Notes: a model not told the origin generated them from the letters alone. 64,000 nucleotides of DNA from Ostrinia nubilalis (GCF_963855985.1 NC_087117.1:1873001-1937000), one strand, 5' to 3'; counted from the first letter of the stretch, positions 24,676-50,213 are shown. Made by a program: numbers and translations.

Positions 24676-24891
24676 CGACTCATCGTGCAGGGGAAGGTTG
24701 AGGGCACAAGAGCGCGCGGCAGGTCGCCCATGCGCAAGACTGACCAGGTCATAACCGCTCTCTATGGTCCACTCCACGAGTGCACAAGAAAGGCTGCAGT
24801 GCGGGAGGAATGGCGACGGATTGTGAGGCTTGCCACCGGATCTGGTGTGACGACGACGACCTGGCAAGAGTGTAGCGACGAAGAAGATTAA
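24676..24891 (+). mobile_element. LINE reverse-transcriptase C-terminal fragment
   Basis: Plus-strand frame reads QGKVEGTRARGRSPMRKTDQ, then EEWRRIVRLATGSG and a stop. This matches the usual end of RTE-like endonuclease/reverse-transcriptase polyproteins (QGKVEG.R.RGRSP.R.TD). Nothing upstream is in frame, so it is 5'-truncated. Confidence 0.75.
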
Positions 24892-25689
24892 ACGTTTATT
24901 AATGAGTTACATTATGTACTCACGGCTTGACGTTTCGGCTGCGATGCTGAACTCATTAATAAACCTCGCGTTAAGACCCATGTCTTACTATTTTAATTGA
25001 GATTAAACCTTTGTTTGTCACCTGTCATCCGCTTTGCAATGGAGCGAACTCCTCCTATGTTCTTCTGATTAACTTCGTTGCGGGTCCAATGACAGTTTAA
25101 CTTTCCCTCGGGACAAACTTGCCCTTCACTGGTTGGGTTTTTATTGGCGGTCAAGTTGTAGATCCTGGCTACACAGGAGTTGCAGCGGTGGGAACGAGAG
25201 GTGGGAATAGTCCCGTTACTCTGCCTTGAACATACAGACTAACGTTTTATTATAGATATTATTGTATGATTCAAGCTGTATAAAACTATCAGATTTGATA
25301 AACGTTTTGCGTATCACGACAATCCAGTAGTTATTATCAAAAAACGTGACTTCGCTTTTTGACATCGATACTCTTAGATAAGCAAGTGCTGAGTTATATA
25401 ATAATTCAATAATAATAAGCATTTTTAAGTCTTCGGACGCAAGTCGGCCGTAGTAAGGCCAATCTGTTCAAGTGGGGATTCTTGGATGGCTCAAACTTGG
25501 AGTGCAAGTGCGATTTTGTTCCCCAGTCGACGAAGCACATGATGTCGTGTCCTGCGTGCCCAAACAACTGCACGCAGGAAGATTTAATGAAGGCTACTGA
25601 CAACGCCACTCTTGTGGCAGAGTTTTGGGCTGACGCTGTGTAGGTATGTTGTCGACACGACAAGAAGAATAAGCATTTGTGTAATTGTA

Positions 25690-26280
25690 TTAATTGCGCC
25701 TCCCCAGCCCGTCAGGCCAGCATGGGGATTGGGGAGTGCAGGCCAAATCCTCCATTTGCCTCTGGTAAATTAGAGGATCGTGGTGTGCAGTGGAGAATTA
25801 CCTGTAATGGAGAATCAATCCGGAAAGGGATCGTAACCGTATCAACTCGAGGCGGTCAGTATTCTGTGTAAAGCCTGGTCCGTGAGCACGTAGAATTTTG
25901 TCCAATGACCCCAAGCTACCCATCCTTATCGCTCGCGCGTAATTATGTTGCTGCAACCAGACTTTAGAGCGACGATGCGACGTCACGGCTGCCAGGTGGG
26001 CAGTTAACCGATCAGTACGCACACATAGTTTTTAACGAAGTCACTTACCGCTGTCTGTACATATGCTTAGATCTTTAAAACTACGCAACGGATTTTGATA
26101 CGGTTTTTTTTAATAGATAGTGATTCAAGAGGAAGGTTTATATGTATACTTAGCACCTGTGTGAAGCCGGGGCGGGTCGCTAGTTCGTTATAACGTAAAC
26201 GCATCGCCTCGTGGTTGACAGCGAGCGAAAGGCGATATGGTGTTGATCCCTTTCCGAGTTGATAAGTCTGCTATGACCTT
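25690..26280. repeat. Mosaic of nested repeats downstream of the zinc-finger gene
   Basis: CTCTGG-family fragment (25700-25800), first part of the GGAAAGGGATC MITE (25810-25870), one arm of the GTGAGCACGTAGAATTTTG palindrome (25874-25970), a TGACGTCACGGCTGCC MITE end (25975-26010), a Helitron-like 3' end (to CTAG at 26182-26185) and the second part of the first MITE (26190-26275). Confidence 0.6.
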
Positions 26281-26318
26281 CTTTTACAGCAATAAAAGAA
26301 AGACGGATTTTTGGATAT

Positions 26319-26324
26319 TTTATT
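26319..26324 (-). terminator. Poly(A) signal of the zinc-finger gene
   Basis: AATAAA on the minus strand five bases after the stop codon of exon 8. Confidence 0.55.
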
Positions 26325-26329
26325 ACAAA

Positions 26330-32269
<5,940 letters not shown>

Positions 32270-33816
32270 TTTTTAATGATAAATTATTTATTTAAATAAA
32301 ATCAACAGTATTTTTGAGGTTATGTTTTGATTTTTGATCGTAAGTAATGTCAATGTCAGATGCAATTTATTCATGTTCCGAAACACTAATATCTGTGTTC
32401 CGAAACGTGTTAGATTTTTTGTAGTTTCTCCGTGAAGCGATTTCGAAATTACGTTACAACTGTCTGTTATGCCACTTGTCTAGAGAAACATCGAACAACG
32501 ATATTTATTTATTAGCCCTTTGCTAATAGGATATGTAGGGTAGGAGGATAGAATAGGTATTCGAGTCCCAGCCAAGAATTTTAAATGCCATTTTATATGG
32601 TCAATGATAGCCAATATTTTTTTAAAAACATTTATTAACTGTATATAAGCTTTTGTTCATATTCTTATTAATACAATAAACTATAATTACCTACTTTATA
32701 TGCTTAGGTACTTAATACATATAGAAAGAAGGGGAGGTACTTTCTAAATAAACATGGATAGTAACTTACTATTGATAAAACCACAGTAGATATATGAGCT
32801 AAAGCAGTACGGAAACTTAGCCCTTTCGGCGAGTTAAATACCTACACTTCAACTGAGTGTTAGGGTTGGCACTCTTAATCTTTATAAAATTAATAAGGTT
32901 CTGACTTACTTATTTATTAAAACGTTTATTTAAGTTTTTTAATTATCAAATACCTAATGGAATAAATTATTTGACTAAGTAGTTAACAAAAAAATAAAAC
33001 GTTAATTAGGTTCTATAAAAATCGAATACATAATCGAATAAATTGATTAAGTACTATTAGAGGCCGGTAGAAGATATTCTATTCTCATAAATAAAATACC
33101 GGATACTTACTTTCACATAGCTATTGCCTCATTTTAAATACAGTTCATCACTTAGTACAAAAGCGCGCGGAGCAAATTACTTTATCAAATAGAACACATA
33201 AATTGTTAAAAAGTAAAAACGTAATTTAAAAAGAACTATTACTAAATCAGATGTAAGCACTTTATTTAAAAAGTAATATTTAATAATTTTTACAATTCAG
33301 AATTATTACGAAGTTTAAAAAATGAAAGTTCTGGTTTTGAAGATGCCGAGTTCAAGCAGCCGTATACTACGCAATACACTCGTGGCATGTTTTTAAAAAT
33401 ACAGCGGACAGTGCATGCAATAAAATTATTATTAAAAACATAACGCGCGCGACACTCGCGACGGATGGACTGCGAGGTTCGCTTAGAGCTCGTGTAAAGC
33501 GTGCGTCTGTGTGCGTGAGTCTGATTTCGAGCGTTTGTATGAAGCTTCCGTACTGTTTGATTTATCTACTGTGATAAAACTGTCTAAAATAAATACAGCT
33601 GAAAATGTTATAATAAAACAATAATAAATTAGACAACATTATTAATTAAACACTAATGCAAATGTTAGGAATAATGATCGAAAATAACGATGGTTAAATA
33701 CATTTTCTACTTAATTCTAAGAATAAACAATTCGCTAGTTTTATAATACTGCTACAGCGAGTCTATCTACCTACAGCAAAGATTTGTAAAATCGACTCGG
33801 TTGTGTTTACATTTGG
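32270..33816. other. Spacer between zinc-finger and sarcoglycan genes
   Basis: Holds the zinc-finger gene promoter region (32270-32450, no TATA box seen) and probably the sarcoglycan 3'UTR at the right end. A GC-rich patch at 33445-33535 (CGCGCGACACTCGCGACGG) has no exon attached. Confidence 0.45.
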
Positions 33817-33928
33817 TACAGTCAGCCTCAAATATTTCGTGACACCCAAAGTAGCCATAAAGTTCGCAACAGGTTGTATCAACTTTTTGGCCGCTTTGGG
33901 TGTCACGAACTACTTGACGCTGACTGTA
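33817..33928. mobile_element. MITE with TACAGTCAGC ends
   Basis: TACAGTCAGCCTCAAATA and its complement, arms containing GTGACACCCAAAGT. Relatives: 36057-36169, 55200-55548 and 58453-59199. Confidence 0.8.
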
Positions 33929-34052
33929 CATAGTTTCTTCTCTCACTCAATATCGGTATAGTAAGATTTGAATATCTATTGATATGGGGTTAAAGTACAT
34001 TATTGACTTATTTTTACTTAAAATCAACCTCTAATCCATCTGTGAAATCAAC

Positions 34053-36637
34053 TCACGCGCACGGATTATTAGGCGCTGTCAAATTGACGTGAGAGCACGC
34101 AACGCGAGTGCCATCTGGTGCCGGCACCCTAAACAGTTTCCCTTGTGGCATACACACGCACACTTTAAACTGCCCCTGGATCCTATCAGTTCTGTTCAAA
34201 GTCGACGCAATAGGCAACGCCTTTACGTCAACGAAGACGCCTTCTTTCCCGCTTAAAACTACGGAACCGTTGATGGATTTTAAGTAGATGTCCTGGTCAG
34301 CGCTCCAGAGTAACTGCTTGGATTCCATGTGAGTGCCTTCGGAGCCACGAAGGTGAGCGGAATTGTCCGAACGGAGGGTTAGGTCTTCGTCCACTGGCGC
34401 TGTGATCCGTTTTGTTGACACTTGCTGGAATAAGAGAGAATTGGATAAATAGTAGAGTGAACTTAACAAACCGGTCAAGTTATATGCGCACCTAGCGGCC
34501 GTGACGTCACACGACGATCTGGTATGGAGTGAGCGAACGCGGGTGAGTACGAGGGAGAACGAGGTGCGCAGTTAACTTGACTGGGGGGTTGTAATAATGG
34601 CAGTTGGACCAGCACTCTGACGCAGATCCTACCTATGAAATAAAGGTGGAACTTATTGCTTAAAAAACAAAAACAAAATACTGCTTATGGAGTTCATGAT
34701 TGGTGACTTTACCTAAGTGAGGGAAGGCCCCCATTTTGATTTAAAAAAGTTGGCAGTATTTGGTCAAAAAAGGTGATAGGAATATTGACTAGGGATATTT
34801 TGGCGCTCCTTGGAGTCAGAACCTTATACCATTGCAACAAGGCCTACCTTAGCGTGTATATTGTTCAGCCCAGTAGGAACGTTGATGGAAGCGGCGCCAG
34901 TACTAAACACAGTCTCCCCGGACTCAGGATCGGTCAATTCGAACGAGTTGACGCCGCGGACGAACACGCCTGAGGTGTTCACCACCAACTTCGTATCGGA
35001 GCGGGCGACTCTGGAATAACAATATGGGCTCTTTAAAATAAGCACTGGCATATCTTCAGGGCAAGTGCAGCGTAAAATGTCCACCCGCAAGGTGGAAAGA
35101 CGCCCTTATAAGGGTAGCAGAAAGGCGCTGGATGCAGGCCACTGCTAACCGGCCAATCTTGGAATCATTGGTGGCTATCCCCCGCATCACCCCAGGGCAT
35201 TGGACTAAAGATGTTGGAAGATTAGAAATCCAATATGGAATTTGCATCGCAATTTTAAAGGTCCAAAGGGACCCCGTTTTCTTGTTGACTACGTCTTTGG
35301 GTGGCATGATCGGTCGTAGATACGCGGGCCAAATCAAGGATTTATTTTCGATAAAATCTTTTGTATGCTAACGAAATTATTTCAATAGGTACGCTATAGT
35401 GGTAGCCTATCACTGACCTGGTCTGCAAGTTGAAGTTGACGGAGCCGTTTTCGCTGGTGATGCTAACAGGCTCATCGCGGAAGCCCTCGATGAGGCCGTC
35501 CCTCTTGTAGACATGCTCCAGCTCCGCGCGCCCCAGGAGTTTGATGGCGTTGTGTTCGGGTAAGAACTCTATGGATTCCATGCCTGTAGGAAAAGTCGTG
35601 ATGAGGCGTAAGAGCTTTATTATCTAGCAGTCACCTTAAGAGTAGGCGCACATACACATCGCGTATTGATTTTTAGTTGGCCGATAGTTGTGCCCGATTT
35701 TAAATTGTATAAAGAATCGGCCAAATCGAATCGGCGTAGTGTGCGCACTTCCATACATGCCCATACTGATCAACTGCCCGACTAAACTATCGGTCGACGA
35801 AAAATCAACGGTGTGCGCTTACTCTAAAGCCATCTCCAGCGCGTGTTTTGCCGTACACAATAACAAAAACATGTCAACATTCAACAAAATTGCCGGCGAA
35901 AATGTTTGAATGTTAACATGGTGGCGTGCGCGCAAAACACTCGTTGAAGACCCGGCTTTAAGTAAGACTTGATTTTTGCGCGAAAAAACAAGCTTTGGAT
36001 TTGAAGAATAATAAAAATCGGGCAAAGCCGCTGGCAAAAGCTAGTACATTCTGTACACTTAGCGTCAAATAGTTCGTGACACCCAACGTGGCCAAAGTAT
36101 TATCAACACCACCTATTTTGGCTACTTTGGGTGTCAGCCGTCAGGAACTATTTTACGCTGACTTTACTTAATAACTTTCTTATTTTCGAGACTAGATGGC
36201 GCTGTGTACATTAATATAGGGTGTACTTTAATAAGTAGGATTAGGACAGAAGGGCAAAAAAAGATAAAGAAAGAATGAAGGGGCCTAGTTTTCTATGATA
36301 AATAAATAGGTCACAATATTCACGGACACTTACCTTGTCCAAGACGCAAAACAGCCAAAATAGTAAATGTCAAAATTAAATTTCCGATCGCGAGCGCGAA
36401 TAGCAAACAGACTAGGGTCCAAAACGCAAAAGTCTTCCTTCCTTTATGCATCGACTTCGTAACTTCATTCCCATTTTTATCCGAGTAATTTTTAACATTC
36501 CCCGTGGATTTATTCAAGAAAACCTGGCTCTGAGTAGGTGTCTTCGTAATTAGCGCTTTCTCTGCGCGATTCCGTTCTAATGTACTTTCCGACATATCTT
36601 CAGAGGCGGGCGAAACTCCACGTAAGCCCCCAAACAT
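34053..36637 (-). CDS. Scgdelta: Delta/gamma-type sarcoglycan, 4 exons, complete
   Basis: Exons (minus strand) 36637-36334, 35583-35418, 35010-34848 and 34424-34053 join in phase to 1005 nt, 334 aa. The protein is type II: a basic, charged cytoplasmic N-terminus (1-69), one hydrophobic segment (about 70-95), then a beta-rich extracellular domain. Visible family features are LRLGQG at the membrane exit, the repeated small-residue strands of the sarcoglycan domain, N-glycosylation sequons at N263, N288 and N325, and the conserved C-terminal cysteines C300, C302, C321 and C333. Sarcoglycans belong to the dystrophin-associated complex of the muscle membrane, and insects have a delta/gamma-like member. 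The first ATG is used; an alternative in-frame ATG lies 14 codons downstream. Introns contain MITEs and a LINE scrap. Assignment to delta rather than gamma or zeta is by insect convention, not by tree. Confidence 0.92.
34480..34600. mobile_element. MITE with GTTAACTGCGCACC ends in sarcoglycan intron 3
   Basis: GCGCACC near the left and GGTGCGCAGTTAAC at the right, with CGTGACGTCAC inside; relatives at 54906-55030 and 60112-60250. Confidence 0.65.
35090..35175 (+). repeat. RTE LINE scrap in sarcoglycan intron 2
   Basis: AAAGGCGCTGGATGCAGGCC followed by AACCGGCCAAT is an RTE 3' fragment. Confidence 0.6.
35650..36169. mobile_element. Two MITEs in sarcoglycan intron 1
   Basis: 35650-35825 is a CGATAGTT-type palindrome (GGCCGATAGTTGTGCCCGAT ... 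ACTATCGGTCGACG). 36057-36169 is a TACAGTCAGC-type MITE (AGTTCGTGACACCCAA and its inverse). Confidence 0.65.
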
Positions 36638-36952
36638 ACCAAAATAATGTTTATTAAAGTTTTTTGGTCAAGATCACGAATTTTATAAATAGCCCAAATG
36701 TTTCCATAAATCTGACAACTCAAATTATTGAGCGAAAGATACGCTTCCACTATTGGTGGATTCATCAGCCAATAGGAATCAAGCTTCACGGATTTGAACA
36801 CATAGTAATTGGCCAACAGGAATCGAGTATTCAATTGAAATCGATATGGTGTAATGTGCCCTTTATTAAAAACTTTGGAGCATTTTGACGTTTGGCGGAG
36901 TTGCCAACATGAAGAAACAAACAGAAATGATTTGACAATTTGCTTTGTAATC
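36638..36952. promoter_or_regulatory. Divergent promoter between sarcoglycan and PSMA2
   Basis: Only 315 bp separates the two start codons, so both 5'UTRs and promoters lie here. Three CCAAT-type motifs are visible: ATTGG at 36752-36756, CCAAT at 36769-36773 and ATTGG at 36808-36812, in both orientations. No clear TATA box at a fixed distance was seen. CCAAT boxes in both orientations are common in bidirectional promoters; shared regulation is inferred. Confidence 0.6.
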
Positions 36953-44032
<7,080 letters not shown>

Positions 44033-44057
44033 GATTTGTTATTGTGAGAGTAATAAT

Positions 44058-44063
44058 AATAAA
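44058..44063 (+). terminator. Poly(A) signal of PSMA2
   Basis: AATAAA 26 bp after the stop codon in an A/T-rich 3' flank, the expected place for 3'-end processing. Confidence 0.7.
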
Positions 44064-44299
44064 CACGTTTTCTAATTAACCTACACAAATAGTGGTTTTA
44101 TTTCATAGTGATAACATTTAAACTATTTATTAGAAAGCTTCTATCACTTATAGAACATGCACATGCCAGTTTTAAACCTAAACTTAGGACTACCTCCCTC
44201 TAAATAAAGGGAATAGAGGTGATAGAAGCCTGTATGTAGGACAGACTATAGCTAGGGCAATAATTTAAATCTACCCATACCATACACGAACCTTTATAC

Positions 44300-45387
44300 G
44301 GGTCATTCCATAAAAATCTGTATATTTTCGACGTCATTTTGTCCGTAACTTTTTTAAGATGCTTTTGAATACTTTATTAGTGTAAATTATAGGTTATTAA
44401 TTAATTATGTTATGTCTAAAAGGGCCAGTCACTTTATGCTTTATTTTAGGAGAAATTATAATTTTCCATTTTTTCATACTACATTACTCCTATATGACTT
44501 CTAATAAAGTATAAAACTTATAACCTTAACATTTACAGATAAGTTAATATACATAATGTAGTTGTTTTGTTATTATCACTATATAAAAAACATCGTTCCC
44601 TAACTAGTAATTTAGTCCCAAGTGCCGTTTAAAGCTAGGGCCTGACGCTCTAGGGACTGACGATTTGGAGTAAAACTTAACACAAATGCAGATTAACTTT
44701 ATATTATAAGATGCTTAATACGATGTGCCGAAAATAGCCAAAAAACCACACGTAAATACTATTAAATTATATACAATTTCCTATTGTAATCAATAAAGCT
44801 ACTCAACTAGGGACTGACGAAGTGACTGGATTAACACATGTTTCCCCAACAACTGGCACGTTTGCACTAATTCAAAAAACGGCTACCGCAAAGCCAGTAT
44901 GGTCTGAGGATAACTTCGTATCGTACTTTAAACTCAACTAAATGTCATTCACTCTAAATACATATTAAAGCGCAAAATTATAAAATCAGTGCGTGGCGAG
45001 GGAATGACGCTAAAAGCTGTAGACTCTTTTTCAACTAAAGAAAATCAAATTATTGATTATTGAAACCGCAAAATATTAATAGAATTTGATGTAATATACA
45101 TTTAAATAGATTATTCGTTAATTAAAACAAAGGATAAAGTTGATGTTTTTATAAATGTGGGTCCCAAAACACAAACTTTTGGAGTACGGACATGCCTAGG
45201 GAATGACGTTTTGGGTCGTTCAAAAGTAATTTAAGATGTTTTAAAAATAGTTTCAAAGAATATAAATGGGTGATGAATAAAGCACATTGCGAGCTGTTAT
45301 TTAACAATTTTGGAATAAAATATTAACAAATATTTCATGTGAAATGTGGCGCGGACTAAGAGTTGACATATTTTTGTGGAATGACCC
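44300..45387. mobile_element. DNA transposon with GGGTCATTCCA ends, superfamily unassigned
   Basis: Terminal repeats GGGTCATTCCATAAAAAT / complement of GGGTCATTCCACAAAAAT (17 of 18) are flanked by ATAC at 44296-44299 and 45388-45391, a likely 4-bp duplication. Inside are repeated motifs TAGGGACTGACGA / TAGGGAATGACG. No transposase frame is visible. Confidence 0.75.
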
Positions 45388-45696
45388 ATACACCGCCTAC
45401 TTTAATTTCTTCTTGCCCCAAAGGTTGACTAGAAGAAAATTCCGTATAGCACTAAGTTCGCCATGAATATAGTATCATCCGTAGTATGTAATTGTATTTA
45501 TTTATAATAAGGGTTCCTTGTCAGGACTACTGAACCCTGTCGCTGCTACTATTACATTATTATTCTGTGCTATTACTCACCTGATGCTAAAGAAGAGTAT
45601 AACACAAGGACAGTGCTTAAACAGTTATATCAACCCACAGACAGAAAATTAATCCAAAATTACTACTAAATGAAACACAATGTCGCATCGATTACA

Positions 45697-45702
45697 TTTA
45701 TT
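45697..45702 (-). terminator. Poly(A) signal of the 135-aa gene
   Basis: AATAAA on the minus strand starts three bases after the TGA at 45705-45707. It supports exon 2 as the last exon. Confidence 0.5.
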
Positions 45703-45704
45703 TA

Positions 45705-48700
45705 TCACCTAGAAACATAAGCACCGAAACATACATTGTTCTTTTTGTCCGAAAGCCTGCATTTCCTGGCCCTCCTGGACAATATATCGTGTCCAGGGTA
45801 CAAACCAGACACTCGAGTCGTGACAGAGAACTTACTGAGCTTCGTACTGACGCTTTTGGGTCTGGTGACGTCACTGTAAGCGTCGCTCAAGTTTGAGAAT
45901 CGCCCAGAAGATGCCGATATTGATGTGATAGCCAAGGGGGTGTCGTTGCCTGGAATTTTGTATGAGCTGGTTTAATGAGGGACACACAGTTTTGCAGATC
46001 GTTGCGTCCAAAATAAATAAAAATTAAACAAAAAATAGCTAGAAATGGCCTTATCTCAAAACTCGAGAAACTTTTTTATGGACATATTAGCTTCAACCAC
46101 ACCAACGCGTGCAGATCGCCATCGCGGGCGCGATCATAGGCCAATGACAGATCGCACGGCCTATGACGCACGGTGGGCTGATATTAGAGCTTCATAGACT
46201 TAGCGTCGCTCAAAAATCAAGTGCCTAATTTTGAAAAAATAAATATGCCAATGTGTTCCTTTACCAAAAAGGAATATTTTATGTTATGTAACGTTTCTTG
46301 ATAAAGTTATTATTTAATAAGTTATTGACAATTTCCTTTTTTTTTGTATGGAGCTCAACATTTATTTTTATTTTATTCGTTATTCTTAAGCTTTCTTAAG
46401 AAATTGACTTTTGTATTATGTAATGCAACATATAAGCTATGTTATCACCAAGTGTCGCATTTCGGAAATCTTCGGAACATTGTCATTTTGGACTTTAAAA
46501 TAAAAATAAATAAAAAATTTAAATAACTGCCAAATTTTGTAAAAATAACTACGCCAATGTGTTCCTTTGCCAAAAAGAAATATTTTATGTTATGTAACTT
46601 TTCTTGATAAAGTTATTATTTAATAAGTTATTGACAATAATTACTTTTTTTTGTATGGAGCTCAATATTTATTTTTATTTTATTCGTTATTCTTAAGCTT
46701 TCTTAAGAAATTGCTTTTTTTATTATGTAATGCATCATATAAGCTACATTATCACCAAGGGACGAATCCCGGAAACCCTCGGAACATTGTCATATTCGAC
46801 TTTAAAATAAAAATAAAAACGAAAAAAAATAACTGCAATGTTTATGTACTTTCTTCCGTACTACCCTAACGAGGTGAAGAACTAAGCACGTTTTTTATAG
46901 TGGTGTTCCCAGGAGGCCTAATCCACTTGTAAGATTATTAAAATATGTTTTATGGAAATTAAGCCAGTGTGAAGTTAAGTTTATTGGTTATTCAGAGTCA
47001 GTTTCTGAACCGTCAAATAGGCTAATATCTACAAAAGTAAAGCTTTCTTTCAGTATCAGTATCAGCCTCATCATCAAATTGATCATTTATTAACTAACTT
47101 TTTGCTGTTGTTGATAAAACTTTGTGTTTTCTATGAAGTTTATATTATTATCTATATCTGAGAATCTGATTTTAAAAATAAATTGTGTAAAATATCTTCA
47201 TTAGTTGCTCTCCTGCAAAATTCGAGCGTGGTGTAGTACTTTCTGATTGGAAGTAAATATCTTTTCCGTGAGCAATAATTTTGTATGCTTGCAGGCATAT
47301 ACGTATGTAGAGCTCCATTTACGTAGTATAGTTTGGTCTGCGAAACAAAATTTGCGAAAATGATCATTCTAGCGTTTTAGGGCAACTTGTAAGTGCCCAA
47401 ATGAACGTTCGGTTTGATGTCTCCAGATAAAATGGATCAGGGAAAATAAGGTTTCTAGCTCCACTTTTTACTATCGACTCATTTCTTTTTCAAATTTATG
47501 AAGGAGACCCATTTTTTTTTAATTCAAAATAAGCTGCATTTAATTATTGTCGACCTATTTTAATGTTATCAATGAAAAAAACTTAATGGACGCGGAAATT
47601 GAAAATTTAATAGATCGTAATTCTGGAAGCAAATCTCGTAATAACTGATTCTCACTTGATAGATAGAAAAATAATATCGTTGATAAATGGCAGCTCTGCA
47701 CAAGCAGCGATGTGATATTTGTAAAGCCATATCAAAAGAAATGAATAATTTAGACGTAATTGCCATCAAGAAAGGTTTTCAACACCACCAAAAAGTCCAC
47801 TATACCTAAATGATCAATTTGATGTCTAGGCTGATACTGAGAAAGAAAGCTTTACTTTTGTAGATTCAGAAAGTGGCTCTTGAGTAGACTCAAGTTGTTT
47901 TTTTTATTGGTTAGAACCAATAAACATAACTTCAAACTGGCTTAATTTCCATAAAACAAATATTATATTTTAGTAACCTTAGTAATCATGTGGATTAGGC
48001 CTCCTGGGAACACCACTATAAAAAACGCGCTTAGTTCTTCACCTTGTTAGGGTAGTACGGAAGAAAGTACATAACAGCTTTCTTTTTCGTTTTTTTTATT
48101 TTAAAGTCGAAAATGACAATGTTCCGAGGGTTTCCGGGATTCGTCCTTTGGTGATAATATAGCTTATATGATGCATTACATAATAAAAAAGCAATTTCTC
48201 AAGAAAGCTTAAGAATAACGAATAAAATAAAAATAAATGTTGAGCTCCATACAAAAAAAAGTAATTATTGTCAATAACTTATTAAATAATAACTTTATCA
48301 AGAAAAGTTACATAACATAAAATATTTCTTTTTGGCAAAGGAACACATTGGCGTAGTTATTTTTACAAAATTTGGCAGTTATTTAAATTTTTTATTTATT
48401 TTTATTTTAAAGTCCAAAATGACAATGTTCCGAAGATTTCCGAAATGCGACACTTGGTGATAACATAGCTTATATGTTGCATTACATAATACAAAAGTCA
48501 ATTTCTTAAGAAAGCTTAAGAATAACGAATAAAATAAAAATAAATGTTGAGCTCCATACAAAAAAAAAGGAAATTGTCAATAACTTATTAAATAATAACT
48601 TTATCAAGAAACGTTACATAACATAAAATATTCCTTTTTGGTAAAGGAACACATTGGCATATTTATTTTTTCAAAATTATCCACTTGATTTTTGAGCGAC

Positions 48701-49126
48701 GCTAAGTCTATGAAGCTCTAATATCAGCCCACCGTGTGACGCCGGCGAAGACGATCTGCACGCGTTGGTGTGGTTGAAACTTGAAACATAAGGCTTTTTT
48801 CGGTGCGTCAGTGTGATTTGGGACACCCTGTATACATTTTAGACAGCACCATCTGCGGGGTTACACCGAATGGGTACGCCCTACGCCCATGTCTGTATTT
48901 CGCGGGTATCGAACCTGCGACTTCAAGTCAGACTTTTAAGGCGCTTTTATTTTTAAAACATACCTTGTACTCTCGATTTAGTTTGCTCCACATAACTGGA
49001 CCGGAACTTTCCGTAAATATCTATATGCTGTATCACGTTCAGAAGCCCGCATCTTTTGTACCGATCTTCAATAGTTTCGTCGTCCACCACAGTTATTGTA
49101 CCAATTTCTTGTTTAAGCCCATCCAT
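45705..49126 (-). CDS. Two-exon gene for a 135-aa protein of unknown function
   Basis: Exon 1 (49126-48964) opens with ATG and ends at a CAAG/GTATG donor in phase 1; exon 2 (45949-45705) follows an AATTCCAG acceptor in the matching phase and ends in TGA, with AATAAA only a few bases downstream (45697-45702). The predicted protein is acidic at the N-terminus, with a hydrophobic/aromatic stretch around residues 24-46 (RYKRCGLLNVIQHIDIYGKF), and is Ser/Thr/Lys/Arg-rich after residue 55. No signal peptide, membrane span or domain is recognised. The single intron is about 3 kb and almost wholly filled by a 2.7-kb foldback repeat. The phase match plus poly(A) signal argue for a real gene; lack of recognised homology keeps it uncertain. 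It is convergent with the proteasome gene. Confidence 0.6.
46090..48780. mobile_element. 2.7-kb foldback repeat in the intron of the 135-aa gene
   Basis: Arms 46090-47090 and 47805-48780 are inverted copies (CTTCAACCACACCAACGCGT outermost). Each arm has two tandem units of about 300 bp marked by TTATGTTATGTAAC and TTGTATGGAGCTCAA. The unpaired centre (about 47092-47804) has minus-strand frames such as SRKRYLLPIRKYYTTLEFCR that may be transposase debris, but the family is not recognised. Confidence 0.85.
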
Positions 49127-50213
49127 AGTTTATTACTGCTTAATTTAGAATAAGAGCGTTGTGTCTGTCATTTTTATATTAGAGGGGCTTCCCAAAGTAT
49201 TTTAGTTTAATATTTTCTTGAAGAAAGGGAATTTCACATCGCGCGTCGAGTGCCAAAATGAAAAACCAAGCTGTCACAACAAGGAATTAAATTTTTTATT
49301 AGGTTTGTCACTCACTGTTGTAATGCCGATCAAAAACATGTGTCAAGATGTTTGCCAACAAGTTTGTACAAATATATTTTTAAAGAAATCAAAGCAAGTT
49401 TTTGTAAGAAATGCATAAACAACTTTTTACAGTTAAAATATTAAGTTTTCAAGTCTTTCTGCATCTTTGCAAGCACACAGTTAAAATATTAAGTTTTCAA
49501 GTATCTTTGCAAGCACATTGGCACATGCCTAAGATCGGTATTAACGCAGCTGGCATGAAATAAGTTAAATAATAATTTAATTACAAAAATAAAGGCACAA
49601 ATAAAACACTGAGTACAAAGTAAGTTCTTTATATTTTGAAAGGTTTTAACAATAATTTATTTTTTAATCCAATATAGACAAAATTAACATTAAAATGTGT
49701 ATGGCTATCAATTTATTACCTAACGTTAAAAAATACTGCGGTAATCTCCATTAAAACAATAATGTAAAACCAAATGCACTAAGTAGAAAATTATAGTATT
49801 TTAAGTTATTTATTTACATGTCTTAAAAAAAGTATTAAAAATTAAATTAATTAATCATTGACTATATAATCAACAGATGTTAAACTTTACTTAATGAGAA
49901 ACGTCTTAATCATCAGTAAGTAGAAAATTAATCTCTCTAAAGGGATTTTGGAATTTGATTATTATAATTAGTGCGGCTTTTGTGAAACACCCATGGAGAT
50001 TCCTATGAGATTTACAATAAAATACAACTAAGCATATTGACACCATTAATATTTTGACATACTTTTTATATGTCAAAATTTTCACAGAATTGGGGCCATT
50101 GGCGAGTGACAGGACCTGACTCTACAGTGGCGCCAACTGATTTTATAGCTATAAAGACGCCAAGATTAAAAAAAAAAATTGTAGTAACTCAATTCACTTC
50201 TAAAGAAACTTAC
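49127..50213. other. Upstream of the 135-aa gene; nothing recognised
   Basis: AT-rich; a short direct repeat (ACAGTTAAAATATTAAGTTTT) occurs at about 49430 and 49482. At 50090-50145 is a piece of the GTGACAGGACC / CAGTGGCGCCA family. Confidence 0.4.

Noticed and set aside
46344..48561. Identical 60-codon frames at both ends of the foldback
   Set aside because: They are the two inverted arms read in opposite directions, and the low-complexity Phe/Leu/Lys content fits AT-rich repeat DNA.
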